From Maribacter arcticus (lineage in GTDB: Bacteria > Bacteroidota > Bacteroidia > Flavobacteriales > Flavobacteriaceae), in the NCBI RefSeq assembly GCF_900167935.1, contig NZ_FUYL01000013.1, forward strand, positions 61,876 through 125,875: a stretch of 64,000 bases of DNA, given 5' to 3'. The notes under the pieces were generated by a model. It did not search any database. It saw only the letters and a list, made by a program, of their open reading frames with translations, and had not been told where the DNA came from. The translations under genes were made by a program, and so were the position numbers. Every line of letters begins with the position of its first letter. Position 1 is the first letter of the stretch. Below are positions 35,833-43,638 of this stretch, piece after piece.

Positions 35833-36402
35833 TTATTTTAAAGCAACTGTATTTGGAGGATATTGCTCTAATATTTGGGAAACAAATTCCTTAATACGTG
35901 CTTCTTTCTTAGCTACGTTACTTGTGCTTTGAAGAGTTCCTTCGCCTTTACCTTGCCAAACCAGTTCGTTTGTCTTGTTATCTATTAGGTCTATATATAA
36001 AGAGCCTTGGGTGCTTGCGCTAACTGTGCTTCCGCCCCAGCCAAAACCAGGTCCCCATGCCCAAGGGTTATAACCCCATCCCCAAGCGCCTCCCCAACCA
36101 TAATTGTTGGTGTAAACATCTACTCTTTCTTGTTCTTTGGTAAAAATGCTGATCAATAAATCGGGGTTCTCTGATTTTACAAAACCTCGTGAGCTCATTT
36201 CGGTTTCAATCGCTCTAAGAATACGTTTTTTATCTAAATCTGATATTTGTGCTTTGTCGATTCCTGTTTTGTAAAAAGCGTACGAGTTATATCCATTAAA
36301 ATCTGCTTTCTGGTCATAATCTGATAAAACTCTTACCGATGAGCATGAGGTAATAAATACTAAAAGCAGTAATGGAAGACCAAAGAATTTAATTTTTTTC
36401 AT
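35833..36402 (-). CDS. DUF4136 lipoprotein
   Basis: 189 residues. Lipobox FITSC at residues 16-20. Then the DUF4136 form (SVRVLSDYDQKADFNGYNSYAFY; DKKRILRAIETEMSSRGFVKSENPDLLISIFT; SLYIDLIDNKTNELVWQGKGEG), with a Trp/Gly-rich insertion in the middle (GWGGAWGWGYNPWAW). Function unknown; envelope lipoprotein. The start codon lies inside a 12-base palindrome (CATAACGTTATG at 36400-36411), which could be an operator or chance. Confidence 0.86.
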   Translation of the reverse strand: MKKIKFFGLPLLLLVFITSCSSVRVLSDYDQKADFNGYNSYAFYKTGIDKAQISDLDKKRILRAIETEMSSRGFVKSENPDLLISIFTKEQERVDVYTNNYGWGGAWGWGYNPWAWGPGFGWGGSTVSASTQGSLYIDLIDNKTNELVWQGKGEGTLQSTSNVAKKEARIKEFVSQILEQYPPNTVALK

Positions 36403-36479
36403 AACGTTATGGTTTTTTAAGTACTAAATTTTCTATTTAGAATTATCACAATAATCATGCCGAATGAGAGAGGGTACGG

Positions 36480-36638
36480 CTACTGTGTATTGGTTTTTGG
36501 GTCATAACCAAAGGGGCAATGCCTACAGCCACTTTCACAGCAATAACCACGTTTGTAGTGGTATTGCGCTGTAAAAACCCGAAAGCCATTTTCAGACCAA
36601 TAAAAATCACCTTCCTCAATCGGAATAATCTCTTTCAT
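36480..36638 (-). CDS. small Cys-rich protein, DUF5522 type
   Basis: 52 residues, found by translating the minus strand. It reads MKEIIPIEEGDFYWSENGFR, then FTAQYHYKRGYCCESGCRHCPFGY and a short polar tail. The four Cys and one His in YCCESGCRHCPFGYDP suggest a metal site. This is the DUF5522 pattern. ATG at 36638, TAG at 36480-36482. It lies 77 bases upstream of the DUF4136 gene on the same strand. Function unknown; small proteins of this type often have an Fe-S or zinc site, which is inference here. The plus-strand frame over the same bases is a shadow. Confidence 0.82.
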   Translation of the reverse strand: MKEIIPIEEGDFYWSENGFRVFTAQYHYKRGYCCESGCRHCPFGYDPKTNTQ

Positions 36639-36800
36639 CTACAGTTGCATTTTAATGATATAAAGTTACTTTATTCTGTTGATAACCTAAACTACATTCC
36701 TTTGGTATTAGGCATAATAGAGGTTGAGCAGCCTAATAACCTTTTATCGGCATTGTTGGCAACAAAATCTAGTAATTTTCTTACAAACACTATTTGGCTT

Positions 36801-36808
36801 TATCTTTG
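36801..36808 (+). promoter_or_regulatory. -7 box TATCTTTG
   Basis: Exact TAnnTTTG, 24 bases before the ATG of the mini zincin-like gene. No TTG at the usual -33 spacing. The same octamer occurs at 37148-37155, 38061-38068 and 52314-52321, each 8-24 bases before a start codon. Confidence 0.5.
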
Positions 36809-36832
36809 TAATAGAATACCTAAAGTAAATTT

Positions 36833-37162
36833 ATGATTTTAGTTTTTAGACATTTCTTCTATAAAAATTATGTGGGGTTATCACTATGGCCTTTTATATT
36901 TTTAAAAAATAGAAGTTTAAAAAATGATGGGGTTCTAATTAATCATGAAAAAATTCATTTACGACAGCAACAAGAATTATTAATTATTCCATTTTATATT
37001 CTCTATTTGTTAGAATGGACCGTGCGTACTATTTTGTATTTAGACTCTTATAAGGCCTATCAAAATCTTAGTTTTGAACGAGAGGCTTATTTACATGAAA
37101 AAAACTTAGACTATTTGTCAAGCAGAAAATCCTTTAGCTTTATTAAATATCTTTGTCGTTAA
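36833..37162 (+). CDS. small membrane protein with HExxH motif
   Basis: 109 residues I cannot assign to a named family with certainty. It contains HEKIH (residues 39-43) in GVLINHEKIHLRQQQE, a zinc-peptidase-like HExxH, and a later Glu in SFEREAYLHEK that could be the third ligand. One hydrophobic segment about 48-66 (LLIIPFYILYLLEW) follows the motif. This is a very reduced M48/M56-like layout; peptidase activity is not shown. ATG at 36833. It ends 12 bases before the next gene, which starts with TTG. Similar small proteins occur in Flavobacteria next to the same deaminase-type gene as far as I recall. Confidence 0.65.
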   Translation: MILVFRHFFYKNYVGLSLWPFIFLKNRSLKNDGVLINHEKIHLRQQQELLIIPFYILYLLEWTVRTILYLDSYKAYQNLSFEREAYLHEKNLDYLSSRKSFSFIKYLCR

Positions 37163-37174
37163 ATTACGACGCAT

Positions 37175-38080
37175 TTGCAAATAGAAAATCAACTTTTACA
37201 ATTACCCTTATTTGTAGAAAAGCAAGTGACACTTGCCATTAAACGGGAAGACTTATTACATCCATTTATTTCAGGTAATAAGTATCGCAAATTGAAATAC
37301 AATTTGTTAGAGGCAAACAAAATGGGGTGTCATACCATTTTGACTTTTGGTGGCGCTTTTTCAAATCACATTGCAGCAACTGCCTGCGCAGCTAAGGAAA
37401 AAGGTTTTAATTCAATAGGAATCATTCGCGGTGAAGAGCTAAGAGAATCATGGCGTGAAAATACGACTTTGCTCAAAGCCCATGAGGATGGAATGATTTT
37501 TAAATTCGTAAGTAGAGGTGATTATAGAAAAAAAGAAGAAACGAGCTTTTTAGCTGATTTAAAGATAGAATTTGGTGATTTTTATCTTGTGCCTGAAGGC
37601 GGAACAAATGAACTGGCTGTAAAGGGTTGCCAAGAGATATTAGTAAGTGGAGACGAAAAATTCGATTTTATTTGCACTAGTGTGGGTACTGGTGGTACAG
37701 TAGCAGGGTTAATAAATTCATCTTTTCCACATCAAAAAGTACTGGGATTTTCATCTTTAAAAGGTGATTTTTTAATTGAGCATATTGAGAAAATAACTAA
37801 TAATAGCCGCTGGGAGTTAGTTTCAGGATACCATTTTGGAGGCTATGCTAAAATTTCGCAAGAGCTTATTCACTTCATAAACGATTTTAAAGAACAAAAC
37901 CATATACCACTAGATCCTATTTATACAGGAAAAATGATGTTTGGGTTGTTCGATATGGTATTGCGCAATACTTTTGCAAAAGGGACTAAGATTTTGGCAA
38001 TACATACGGGTGGTCTGCAAGGTATTGCTGGCATGAATAGTGTACTGAAAAAGAAAAATTTATCTTTGTTAGATATATGA
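37175..38080 (+). CDS. PLP-dependent D-cysteine desulfhydrase / ACC deaminase family
   Basis: 301 residues, PLP fold type II. The PLP-binding Lys is in ISGNKYRKLKYNL, the phosphate-binding Gly loop in VGTGGTVAGL, and the substrate region in LTFGGAFSNHIAATA. It should break D-cysteine to pyruvate, H2S and ammonia, or deaminate 1-aminocyclopropane-1-carboxylate. The two cannot be told apart here, but desulfhydrase is more usual in this group. Start is TTG at 37175; no ATG is near enough. The last 4 bases overlap the glucosaminidase gene (ATGA). Confidence 0.85.
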   Translation: MQIENQLLQLPLFVEKQVTLAIKREDLLHPFISGNKYRKLKYNLLEANKMGCHTILTFGGAFSNHIAATACAAKEKGFNSIGIIRGEELRESWRENTTLLKAHEDGMIFKFVSRGDYRKKEETSFLADLKIEFGDFYLVPEGGTNELAVKGCQEILVSGDEKFDFICTSVGTGGTVAGLINSSFPHQKVLGFSSLKGDFLIEHIEKITNNSRWELVSGYHFGGYAKISQELIHFINDFKEQNHIPLDPIYTGKMMFGLFDMVLRNTFAKGTKILAIHTGGLQGIAGMNSVLKKKNLSLLDI

Positions 38081-38913
38081 AGAAGAAAATATTATTGCTG
38101 TTAATTATAGGAATCAGTTTTACTTCCTGTAAATCTAAAAAAGCATACTCTGACCAGTTACGTACAAAAAATGTACTCAATGAGCGAAAGAAATCAGGTG
38201 ATGTTAAGTCTGGTAACGAGGGCGAAGTTGTGTTACCGGTAGAGCCATCTAAATTTATTCCGTTTAGAATAGAATCTCCTTCCGAATATATAGAAACTTT
38301 TGCCGAAACCGCACAGGTAGAGATGTTGGGTTATGGTATACCGGCAAGTATTACATTAGCTCAAGGTCTTTTAGAGAGTGGGTATGGTAAGGGTGAGCTT
38401 GCCATGAAAACAAATAATCATTTTGGTATAAAGTGCCATAAAGGTTGGGAGGGTGATTATGACTTTCATGATGATGATGAAAAGGGCGAATGTTTTAGAA
38501 AATATAATCACCCAATGTATTCTTTTCGAGACCATAGTATATTCTTGACTACCAGGTCTAGATATGCCTTTCTATTCAATTTAAAGCACACCGATTATAA
38601 AGGATGGGCCAAAGGGCTGCGAAAAGCAGGATACGCTACCGATCCAAAATATCCACAAAAACTTATTTATTTAATAGAGAAACATGGTCTGCATAAGTAT
38701 GACAAGCAAATTAAAAATGCTGGCTATGACAACACAACAATTGTTGCGACCGAATCTGATAAAATGCATACTGTTGAAAAGGGAGATACGTTATATTCAT
38801 TATCTAGAAAATATTATATGAGTGTTGATGAAATTATGCAAATGAATAATTTAAGAAGCTCCGATTTATCAATAGGACAGCGAGTTAAGGTGAAACTCAG
38901 CAAAATCAATTAA
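38077..38913 (+). CDS. glucosaminidase lipoprotein with LysM domain
   Basis: 278 residues. Lipobox SFTSC near residue 18. A glucosaminidase (FlgJ/GH73-like) domain covers about 70-210 ([33 protein letters not shown]; Glu in the [11 protein letters not shown] stretch is the likely acid), and a LysM peptidoglycan-binding domain about 232-276 ([27 protein letters not shown]). It cuts the glycan strands of peptidoglycan and is tethered in the periplasm or outer membrane. Followed by hemL after 5 bases; likely one unit. Confidence 0.92.
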   Translation: MKKKILLLLIIGISFTSCKSKKAYSDQLRTKNVLNERKKSGDVKSGNEGEVVLPVEPSKFIPFRIESPSEYIETFAETAQVEMLGYGIPASITLAQGLLESGYGKGELAMKTNNHFGIKCHKGWEGDYDFHDDDEKGECFRKYNHPMYSFRDHSIFLTTRSRYAFLFNLKHTDYKGWAKGLRKAGYATDPKYPQKLIYLIEKHGLHKYDKQIKNAGYDNTTIVATESDKMHTVEKGDTLYSLSRKYYMSVDEIMQMNNLRSSDLSIGQRVKVKLSKIN

Positions 38914-38918
38914 GAGAA

Positions 38919-40199
38919 ATGATCTATCAAAGAAGTAGCGCCTTATTTGCAGAGGCTAAAAAATATATACCAGGAGGAGTAAATTCTCCAGTAAGAGCTT
39001 TTAAAGCTGTAGGCGGAGATCCCATTTTTGTAAAGAAGGCAAAAGGAGCATATTTATATGATGAGGACGGTAATAAACTAATTGACTACATTGCTTCATG
39101 GGGTCCGTTAATTCTAGGTCATGCACACGAACCAGTTATAAATGCGGTTATCGAAAAGGCAAAAAATGGAACTTCATTTGGCATGCCGACCGAGATTGAA
39201 ACAGAACTGGCTAAATTGGCTATTTCTATGGTGCCTAATATGGATAAAATTAGATTCGTCAATAGTGGTACCGAGGCTTGTATGAGTGCGGTTCGCTTAG
39301 CTAGAGGGTATACAGGTAAGGATAAGATTATAAAATTTGCAGGATGCTACCATGGCCATTCAGATTCGTTTTTAATTCAAGCTGGTAGTGGTGCGGTTAC
39401 TTTTGGTAGTCCTAATAGCCCTGGGGTAACACAAGGTACTGCTAAGGATACTTTATTGGCGGCTTACAACGATTTAGACGGCGTAAAAGAACTAGTTAAA
39501 GCGAATAAAGGAGAATTAGCGGCCATCATTATTGAACCCATTGCTGGGAATATGGGGTGCATTGTGCCAACGGATTCTTTTATGAAGGGCTTGCGCGAAA
39601 TTTGTACCCAAGAAAATATTCTGTTGATTTTTGATGAGGTGATGACAGGCTTTCGTTTAGCGAGAGGTGGCGCACAAGAGGTTTTGAATATAAAAGCAGA
39701 TATCGTAACCTACGGGAAGGTAATCGGTGGAGGATTACCAGTAGGTGCCTTTGCGGCCAAATCGGAAATTATGGATTACTTAGCACCCGATGGTCCTGTT
39801 TATCAAGCGGGAACATTAAGTGGAAATCCATTGGCAATGAGTGCAGGTTTGGCAATGTTGACCGAACTGAACAATAAGCCAGCCGTATTTCAAAGTTTAG
39901 CTGACAAAACAGAATACTTACATAAGGGTATTGCTAAAGTTTTAACGGCAAAAGGTATAGACCACCAAATTAATCGATTTGGCAGTATGATTTCAGTACA
40001 TTTTACTGATGAGCCAGTAGTTGATTTTGCTTCTTCTGCTAAGGGTGATAATGAGACTTTTAAAGCCTATTTTCATGGTATGTTAGAGAAAGGTATTTAC
40101 TTGCCGCCAAGTGCATTTGAAAGCTATTTTTTAAATGATGCCTTAACTTATGCTGATTTAGACGATACGATTAAAGCTTTAGAGGGGATACAACTTTAA
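38919..40199 (+). CDS. hemL: glutamate-1-semialdehyde 2,1-aminomutase
   Basis: 426 residues, standard length, class III aminotransferase. The PLP Lys is in [29 protein letters not shown] and [16 protein letters not shown] are further signatures. It makes 5-aminolevulinate for heme through the C5 route; glutamyl-tRNA reductase is not in the window. ATG at 38919, only 5 bases after the glucosaminidase stop. Its stop overlaps that of the convergent DoxX gene by 4 bases. Confidence 0.96.
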   Translation: MIYQRSSALFAEAKKYIPGGVNSPVRAFKAVGGDPIFVKKAKGAYLYDEDGNKLIDYIASWGPLILGHAHEPVINAVIEKAKNGTSFGMPTEIETELAKLAISMVPNMDKIRFVNSGTEACMSAVRLARGYTGKDKIIKFAGCYHGHSDSFLIQAGSGAVTFGSPNSPGVTQGTAKDTLLAAYNDLDGVKELVKANKGELAAIIIEPIAGNMGCIVPTDSFMKGLREICTQENILLIFDEVMTGFRLARGGAQEVLNIKADIVTYGKVIGGGLPVGAFAAKSEIMDYLAPDGPVYQAGTLSGNPLAMSAGLAMLTELNNKPAVFQSLADKTEYLHKGIAKVLTAKGIDHQINRFGSMISVHFTDEPVVDFASSAKGDNETFKAYFHGMLEKGIYLPPSAFESYFLNDALTYADLDDTIKALEGIQL

Positions 40200-40570
40200 G
40201 ATTTTGTTCGATACGTTTTATATATCCACCAACCTGCTGCCATAAATAAAAATTGAACAGCAATACGGATAATCGCTGCAACTTTAGACCCTATTGCTGG
40301 TGCATCTTTAGTTAAGTCCCATATATGAATTGGTAAGAAAGCTATCATCAGTAGAAAAAAACCAAGACCTCCCCATTTTCTGTATTTTGGAACTAAAAGA
40401 GCTATTCCTATAGCCGCTTCAGCAATAGCCGATAAAATGTGGGCAAGAGTTTCAGGAAAAAATTCAGGAATAAATTCTTTGTAAGTTTCTGGAGCGTAAA
40501 GATGATTAAAAGCCCCTGCGAGCATTACAAAAGCTAGAATAAAAATTACTATAATTTGAAATATTTTCAT
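40196..40570 (-). CDS. DoxX-family membrane protein
   Basis: 124 residues with four membrane helices ([72 protein letters not shown]). The overall layout and the early [17 protein letters not shown] match DoxX-like/DUF4870-type small membrane proteins. Function unclear; proposed roles of DoxX in quinol or thiol redox do not follow from this sequence. Single gene, 48 bases downstream of the haloperoxidase start region. Confidence 0.72.
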   Translation of the reverse strand: MKIFQIIVIFILAFVMLAGAFNHLYAPETYKEFIPEFFPETLAHILSAIAEAAIGIALLVPKYRKWGGLGFFLLMIAFLPIHIWDLTKDAPAIGSKVAAIIRIAVQFLFMAAGWWIYKTYRTKS

Positions 40571-40618
40571 GTTGGTTGATTGATTGTTTTCATTCTAAGA
40601 TAGCATTTAAAAAATAAT

Positions 40619-42079
40619 CTATTCTCCAATGTGTTTTTTATAAAAACTCCAAGCCTCCTTAGCTACATTTCTACCCAATTCTAAGCCAGCAATATTATCA
40701 GATTGAATATGGTAGCCGCCTAATACCCGTGATGTGCCGGCCATTTCTGCTGCCTCTGTAAATGTTGGGAATATTAAAGTTATTGTATCTCCCAGGTTAT
40801 CAGGTTCTGTCATGGCACCGGCAACCAATTCTGCTGTTGAGCCAAATTCGTCACTTCCTGTCCATAGTTTTAATGCTTCTCCACAGCCACCACTAATAGT
40901 ACTATGCCCTGATACATAACTTGGAAAAGGTGGGCACAAAAATATTTCTGGAGAGTAAGGTCGCCATTCACTTCCGTCAATCTCCATCATTCCTTTTCCT
41001 TCGCCGCCCCAAGCTTTTATTTTTTGATTACTGTAATATTCGTGTACCAAGGCATAGGGTCTTGCATAATCGTAGAACATTTTTGAATCCCATGAAGCAA
41101 TAAAAGAATCCATAGCAACTATTTGATTATAGAAATACATTTTCACGTCTTGATCTAGGGTATGATTATCTCTACGGGAAACATCTTGGGCAAATTTTAA
41201 CCAATGTCCTGCTTGTTGAACAGACTGTGGTCCGTCTCGCATAAATTCAACTAAGGCTTTCTGATAATCGGTAAGGTTGGCTTGCATTTCTATAACCTCT
41301 TTTACCTCCAATTCTAATTGTTTAGAACCTATCATTGGCGGTGGTCCTGGGCGAAATTGGTCTCCCGATTTTAGTGTAATAGGGATAACCTTGTCCCAAT
41401 ATGGAGTTAAACAACTTGGAGCAAAACGACCACCATTACCATCTGAGAAATATTTTGGTTGCCAGCGATTTGGGTTGATGTTAGAATCTGCAGAATTAAT
41501 AGGTTCGTATCCTACATAATTGAAATATGGCTCTCCGTTTGAACCTTCTTCTTCACCATAATGATTAGAGCCATCACCTTTTCTTGCTTCTATTGTTGCC
41601 TTTGCCGCCAAATTTCCAATACCTTCAGGAGTGTTTGGGTCTAAAGTTTCATTTGTTGGGTCTAAACCTAATTGCTTCATAAAGTTTGCAAACAGTTCTT
41701 TGTCAGAAAAATAATATTCATTCATTGTTCTGAAAGCTGCATAACTTATGGCAATCTCCTTATTTTTTAAATTTTGCTCATTTAATTCTTGTCGCTCAAC
41801 TCCATTTAAATAAACAGGTATTGCTTTTGAATCATATCTAGACCAAGCATCAAATACTGAAACGAAAATAAGAGCAAGATACCTAGAAGTAATTGTAGGT
41901 CTTGGTTTGAATTTTTCTGTGTCATTTGCTGTAGCCTTCAGGGCTATTTGTCCCCATTTGTAAACAATATTGTCAATGCCTTTTGGTTCGGCGACTTGTA
42001 TTTTTTGATGTTCTGTTGGTGCTTGTTTAAAACTGAGTAGTAATAACGATGCTAGAAATAGGAGTATTAGATTTTTCAT
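40619..42079 (-). CDS. vanadium-dependent haloperoxidase / PAP2-type protein
   Basis: 486 residues. Signal peptide at 1-18 (LILLFLASLLLLSF). A helical domain with the vanadate/phosphate site at the C-terminal end: FPSYVSGHSTISGG (Ser-Gly-His) and SRVLGGYHIQSDNIAGLELG (Arg and His). YARPYALVHEYY supplies the upstream Lys/Arg region. It is related to vanadium chloroperoxidase and acid phosphatases; oxidation of halide or phosphatase activity cannot be decided. Exported. In marine Flavobacteria such enzymes deal with halogenated algal compounds, which is inference. No obvious partner genes. Confidence 0.85.
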   Translation of the reverse strand: MKNLILLFLASLLLLSFKQAPTEHQKIQVAEPKGIDNIVYKWGQIALKATANDTEKFKPRPTITSRYLALIFVSVFDAWSRYDSKAIPVYLNGVERQELNEQNLKNKEIAISYAAFRTMNEYYFSDKELFANFMKQLGLDPTNETLDPNTPEGIGNLAAKATIEARKGDGSNHYGEEEGSNGEPYFNYVGYEPINSADSNINPNRWQPKYFSDGNGGRFAPSCLTPYWDKVIPITLKSGDQFRPGPPPMIGSKQLELEVKEVIEMQANLTDYQKALVEFMRDGPQSVQQAGHWLKFAQDVSRRDNHTLDQDVKMYFYNQIVAMDSFIASWDSKMFYDYARPYALVHEYYSNQKIKAWGGEGKGMMEIDGSEWRPYSPEIFLCPPFPSYVSGHSTISGGCGEALKLWTGSDEFGSTAELVAGAMTEPDNLGDTITLIFPTFTEAAEMAGTSRVLGGYHIQSDNIAGLELGRNVAKEAWSFYKKHIGE

Positions 42080-42252
42080 TTATGAGTTTTATTCCATTTC
42101 GATCATACTAGAATATAGTTTTGATAGATAATCTTAAGGATTGGCTTTTTTGCCTTTAAATATAATAATTATTAAGATTTTAGATCAGAGGTAATTTGAT
42201 TTTTACATCAAAAATGTAGGATAACATTCTAATAATTATAAAAACTCAAAAA

Positions 42253-42278
42253 AATAAGCCTCTTGTAGAGGGCTTATT
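42253..42278. terminator. terminator hairpin downstream of the barrel relic
   Basis: AATAAGCC TCT, TGT loop, AGA GGGCTTATT: a stem of about 11 base pairs with one bulge, with T-rich ends on both strands. It lies 25 bases after the end of the relic reading on the minus strand, so the terminator of the lost gene appears kept. Confidence 0.75.
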
Positions 42279-42302
42279 TTGGTTTTTTGAAATTATTGCT
42301 AT

Positions 42303-42512
42303 CTATTTTAAATTATATTGAATACCCAATTGAAAGGTGTTTGAGAAAAACTGGTCTATGGTGTAATAGGTATAATTTAAATTGATTGTAGTGAAATCTT
42401 TTACTCGGTAAGAGGCCTGTTCATAACGTTGAAAGGTAGTTGCATTTTGCTTAGCGAAATTTAATCTTAACTCAAAATTTGAACCCACTAAGGTCCTTAT
42501 TAGAGAATGCAA
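42303..42512 (-). pseudogene. C-terminal remnant of an outer-membrane beta-barrel protein
   Basis: 69 codons reading FELRLNFAKQNATTFQRYEQ, then TTINLNYTYYTIDQFFSNTFQLGIQYNLK and a stop. The alternating hydrophobic pattern and closing aromatic/Lys end are those of the last strands of an outer-membrane barrel (TonB receptor or porin type). No signal peptide or upstream domain is joined; 155 bases upstream contain no matching frame. The downstream terminator (42253-42278) is preserved. Most likely a gene lost by deletion, leaving its tail. Family cannot be fixed. Confidence 0.6.
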
Positions 42513-42620
42513 CCTAAAATATATTGGTCAAGTATACAATGTCATTAATGAAAGAATCAATTCATTGAAATTAACAGCTATAGACGATTAATGGAAAATA
42601 AGAAAGGTGCGATTAAATGC
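42513..42620. other. possible scar of a deletion next to the barrel relic
   Basis: On the plus strand, the frame ending at the TAA near 42588 reads as a short tail (YIGQVYNVINERINSLKLT) that looks like the end of a lost protein rather than random sequence. It has no start or body. Together with the relic on the other strand this points to a junction between two gene remnants. Low confidence. Confidence 0.3.
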
Positions 42621-42652
42621 AAAAAAGACCTGCAGAAAGCAAGTCTTTTTTT
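42621..42652. terminator. terminator of the Spy-like gene
   Basis: AAAAAAGAC (42621-42629) with GTCTTTTTT (43-51 of the same block), inner TGC/GCA pairing, T-runs on both strands. It lies 16 bases downstream of the Spy-like gene stop on the minus strand. Confidence 0.75.
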
Positions 42653-42667
42653 AACTAATTAATTAAT

Positions 42668-43117
42668 CTATTTTTTTTCAGTGCCTTTTCTACCGCCTTC
42701 TCTTTTTTTATGTTCGTGCATATTCTTTCTATGGCTCATTTTTTCATATTTCTGAAATTGCTCAGGGGTAAGAATAGATTTCATTTCTTTCTTACGTGCA
42801 ATTTGATGATCTAATCTTTCATTTTGCCTAGCATATTTTTCATCAGCAGACATTACTTTTTCACCTTCATCCTTACTTGCTTTATATGCTTCCATTTTTG
42901 ACTTTCGAGTCTTTGCATCTTCTGTAAGTATAGATTTTATTTTTGATTGTTGAGATTCATTTAAATCTAAGGCTAAGGTCATTTTTTTGGTTTGTAGAGT
43001 TGCCATCTGTTCTGGAGTTAAATTCTTCATGTCGCCTCTTTTTCCTTTCATGTTATGATCTTGTGCCGATACCGATATTGCTGCCATTACTAAAATGGCC
43101 ATTATTAATTTTTTCAT
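42668..43117 (-). CDS. Spy/CpxP-like periplasmic protein
   Basis: 149 residues. Signal peptide at 1-18 (LIMAILVMAAISVSA). The rest is helical and highly charged, with two LTPEQ motifs (NLTPEQMATLQTKKMTLALDLNESQQ; SILTPEQFQKYEKM), the pattern of Spy/CpxP chaperones and of Flavobacterial DUF4890-type proteins. Basic tail rich in Lys, His and Arg. May hold unfolded envelope proteins or act in stress sensing. A separate gene with its own terminator at 42621-42652. Confidence 0.8.
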   Translation of the reverse strand: MKKLIMAILVMAAISVSAQDHNMKGKRGDMKNLTPEQMATLQTKKMTLALDLNESQQSKIKSILTEDAKTRKSKMEAYKASKDEGEKVMSADEKYARQNERLDHQIARKKEMKSILTPEQFQKYEKMSHRKNMHEHKKREGGRKGTEKK

Positions 43118-43226
43118 ATTTATTGTTTTATGTATTTATTACTTGGATATGAATTTTTTAGATAGGTTTAAGGCCGATATCTATTTTAGTAAATATTTAA
43201 CTCCATCTGTAATATGATGAAAATCA

Positions 43227-43254
43227 AAAAGCGCAGCTTTTAGGCCGCGCTTTT
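43227..43254. terminator. terminator of the 59-residue peptide gene
   Basis: AAAAGCGC (43227-43234) and GCGCTTTT (43247-43254) with an inner GC/GC pair after one mismatch. T and A tracts on either side allow both directions. It lies 25 bases after the stop of the small gene on the minus strand. Confidence 0.75.
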
Positions 43255-43278
43255 AAGTAGGTAAGTTTTGTAAATATT

Positions 43279-43458
43279 TTAATTAGTTTGATTTTTATTT
43301 TCAAGATTTTTATAAGGATTGATTACAATATCAACCTCTTGCTCGTAGGTATTGTTCACTATTTCTTTTTGAACTTCTGCATTAGTATTTTGGTGATATA
43401 CTACTGAAGCACATATGAAACAAGCTAAATAGATAAGACTTTTTAATTTATTGGTCAT
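43279..43458 (-). CDS. small secreted peptide, 59 residues
   Basis: Found by translating the minus strand: ATG at 43458, TAA at 43279-43281. It begins MTNKLKSLIYLACFICASVV, a good signal sequence, followed by YHQNTNA as a likely cut site, then about 32 polar and acidic residues (EVQKEIVNNTYEQEVDIVIN). The mature part would be only 32 residues. No family recognised. Its terminator follows at 43227-43254, which supports a real gene. It lies between the metalloprotease and the Spy-like gene; a role as a substrate or a signal is speculative. Confidence 0.6.
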   Translation of the reverse strand: MTNKLKSLIYLACFICASVVYHQNTNAEVQKEIVNNTYEQEVDIVINPYKNLENKNQTN

Positions 43459-43506
43459 GATTTGGGGGTTTTATTTTTTTACTAATCTATAGAACATAAA
43501 CGCATG

Positions 43507-43539
43507 AAAAAGCCCATTGTTGTGAAATGGGCCTTTTTT
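43507..43539. terminator. terminator of the metalloprotease gene
   Basis: AAAAAGCCCATT and AATGGGCCTTTTTT pair over about 11 bases with one mismatch, loop of 6, T-runs on both strands. It lies 100 bases downstream of the metalloprotease stop and upstream of the small peptide gene. Confidence 0.75.
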
Positions 43540-43638
43540 GATGTCAGAGATATTTAAATTGTGGTAAGCTGATTTCATTCATCGATGATATTGGTTTTTC
43601 ATCGATAGAGTCAAAAAAGAGACCTAAGTTAGACTATA

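Noticed and set aside
35833..36402. Trp/Gly-rich middle of the DUF4136 lipoprotein as a separate repeat element
   Set aside because: Short low-complexity insertion in one protein; not a DNA repeat.
36519..36836. 105-residue open frame on the plus strand
   Set aside because: It overlaps the Cys-rich 52-residue gene on the other strand, which has clear conserved-type motifs, and the frame itself has no recognisable features.
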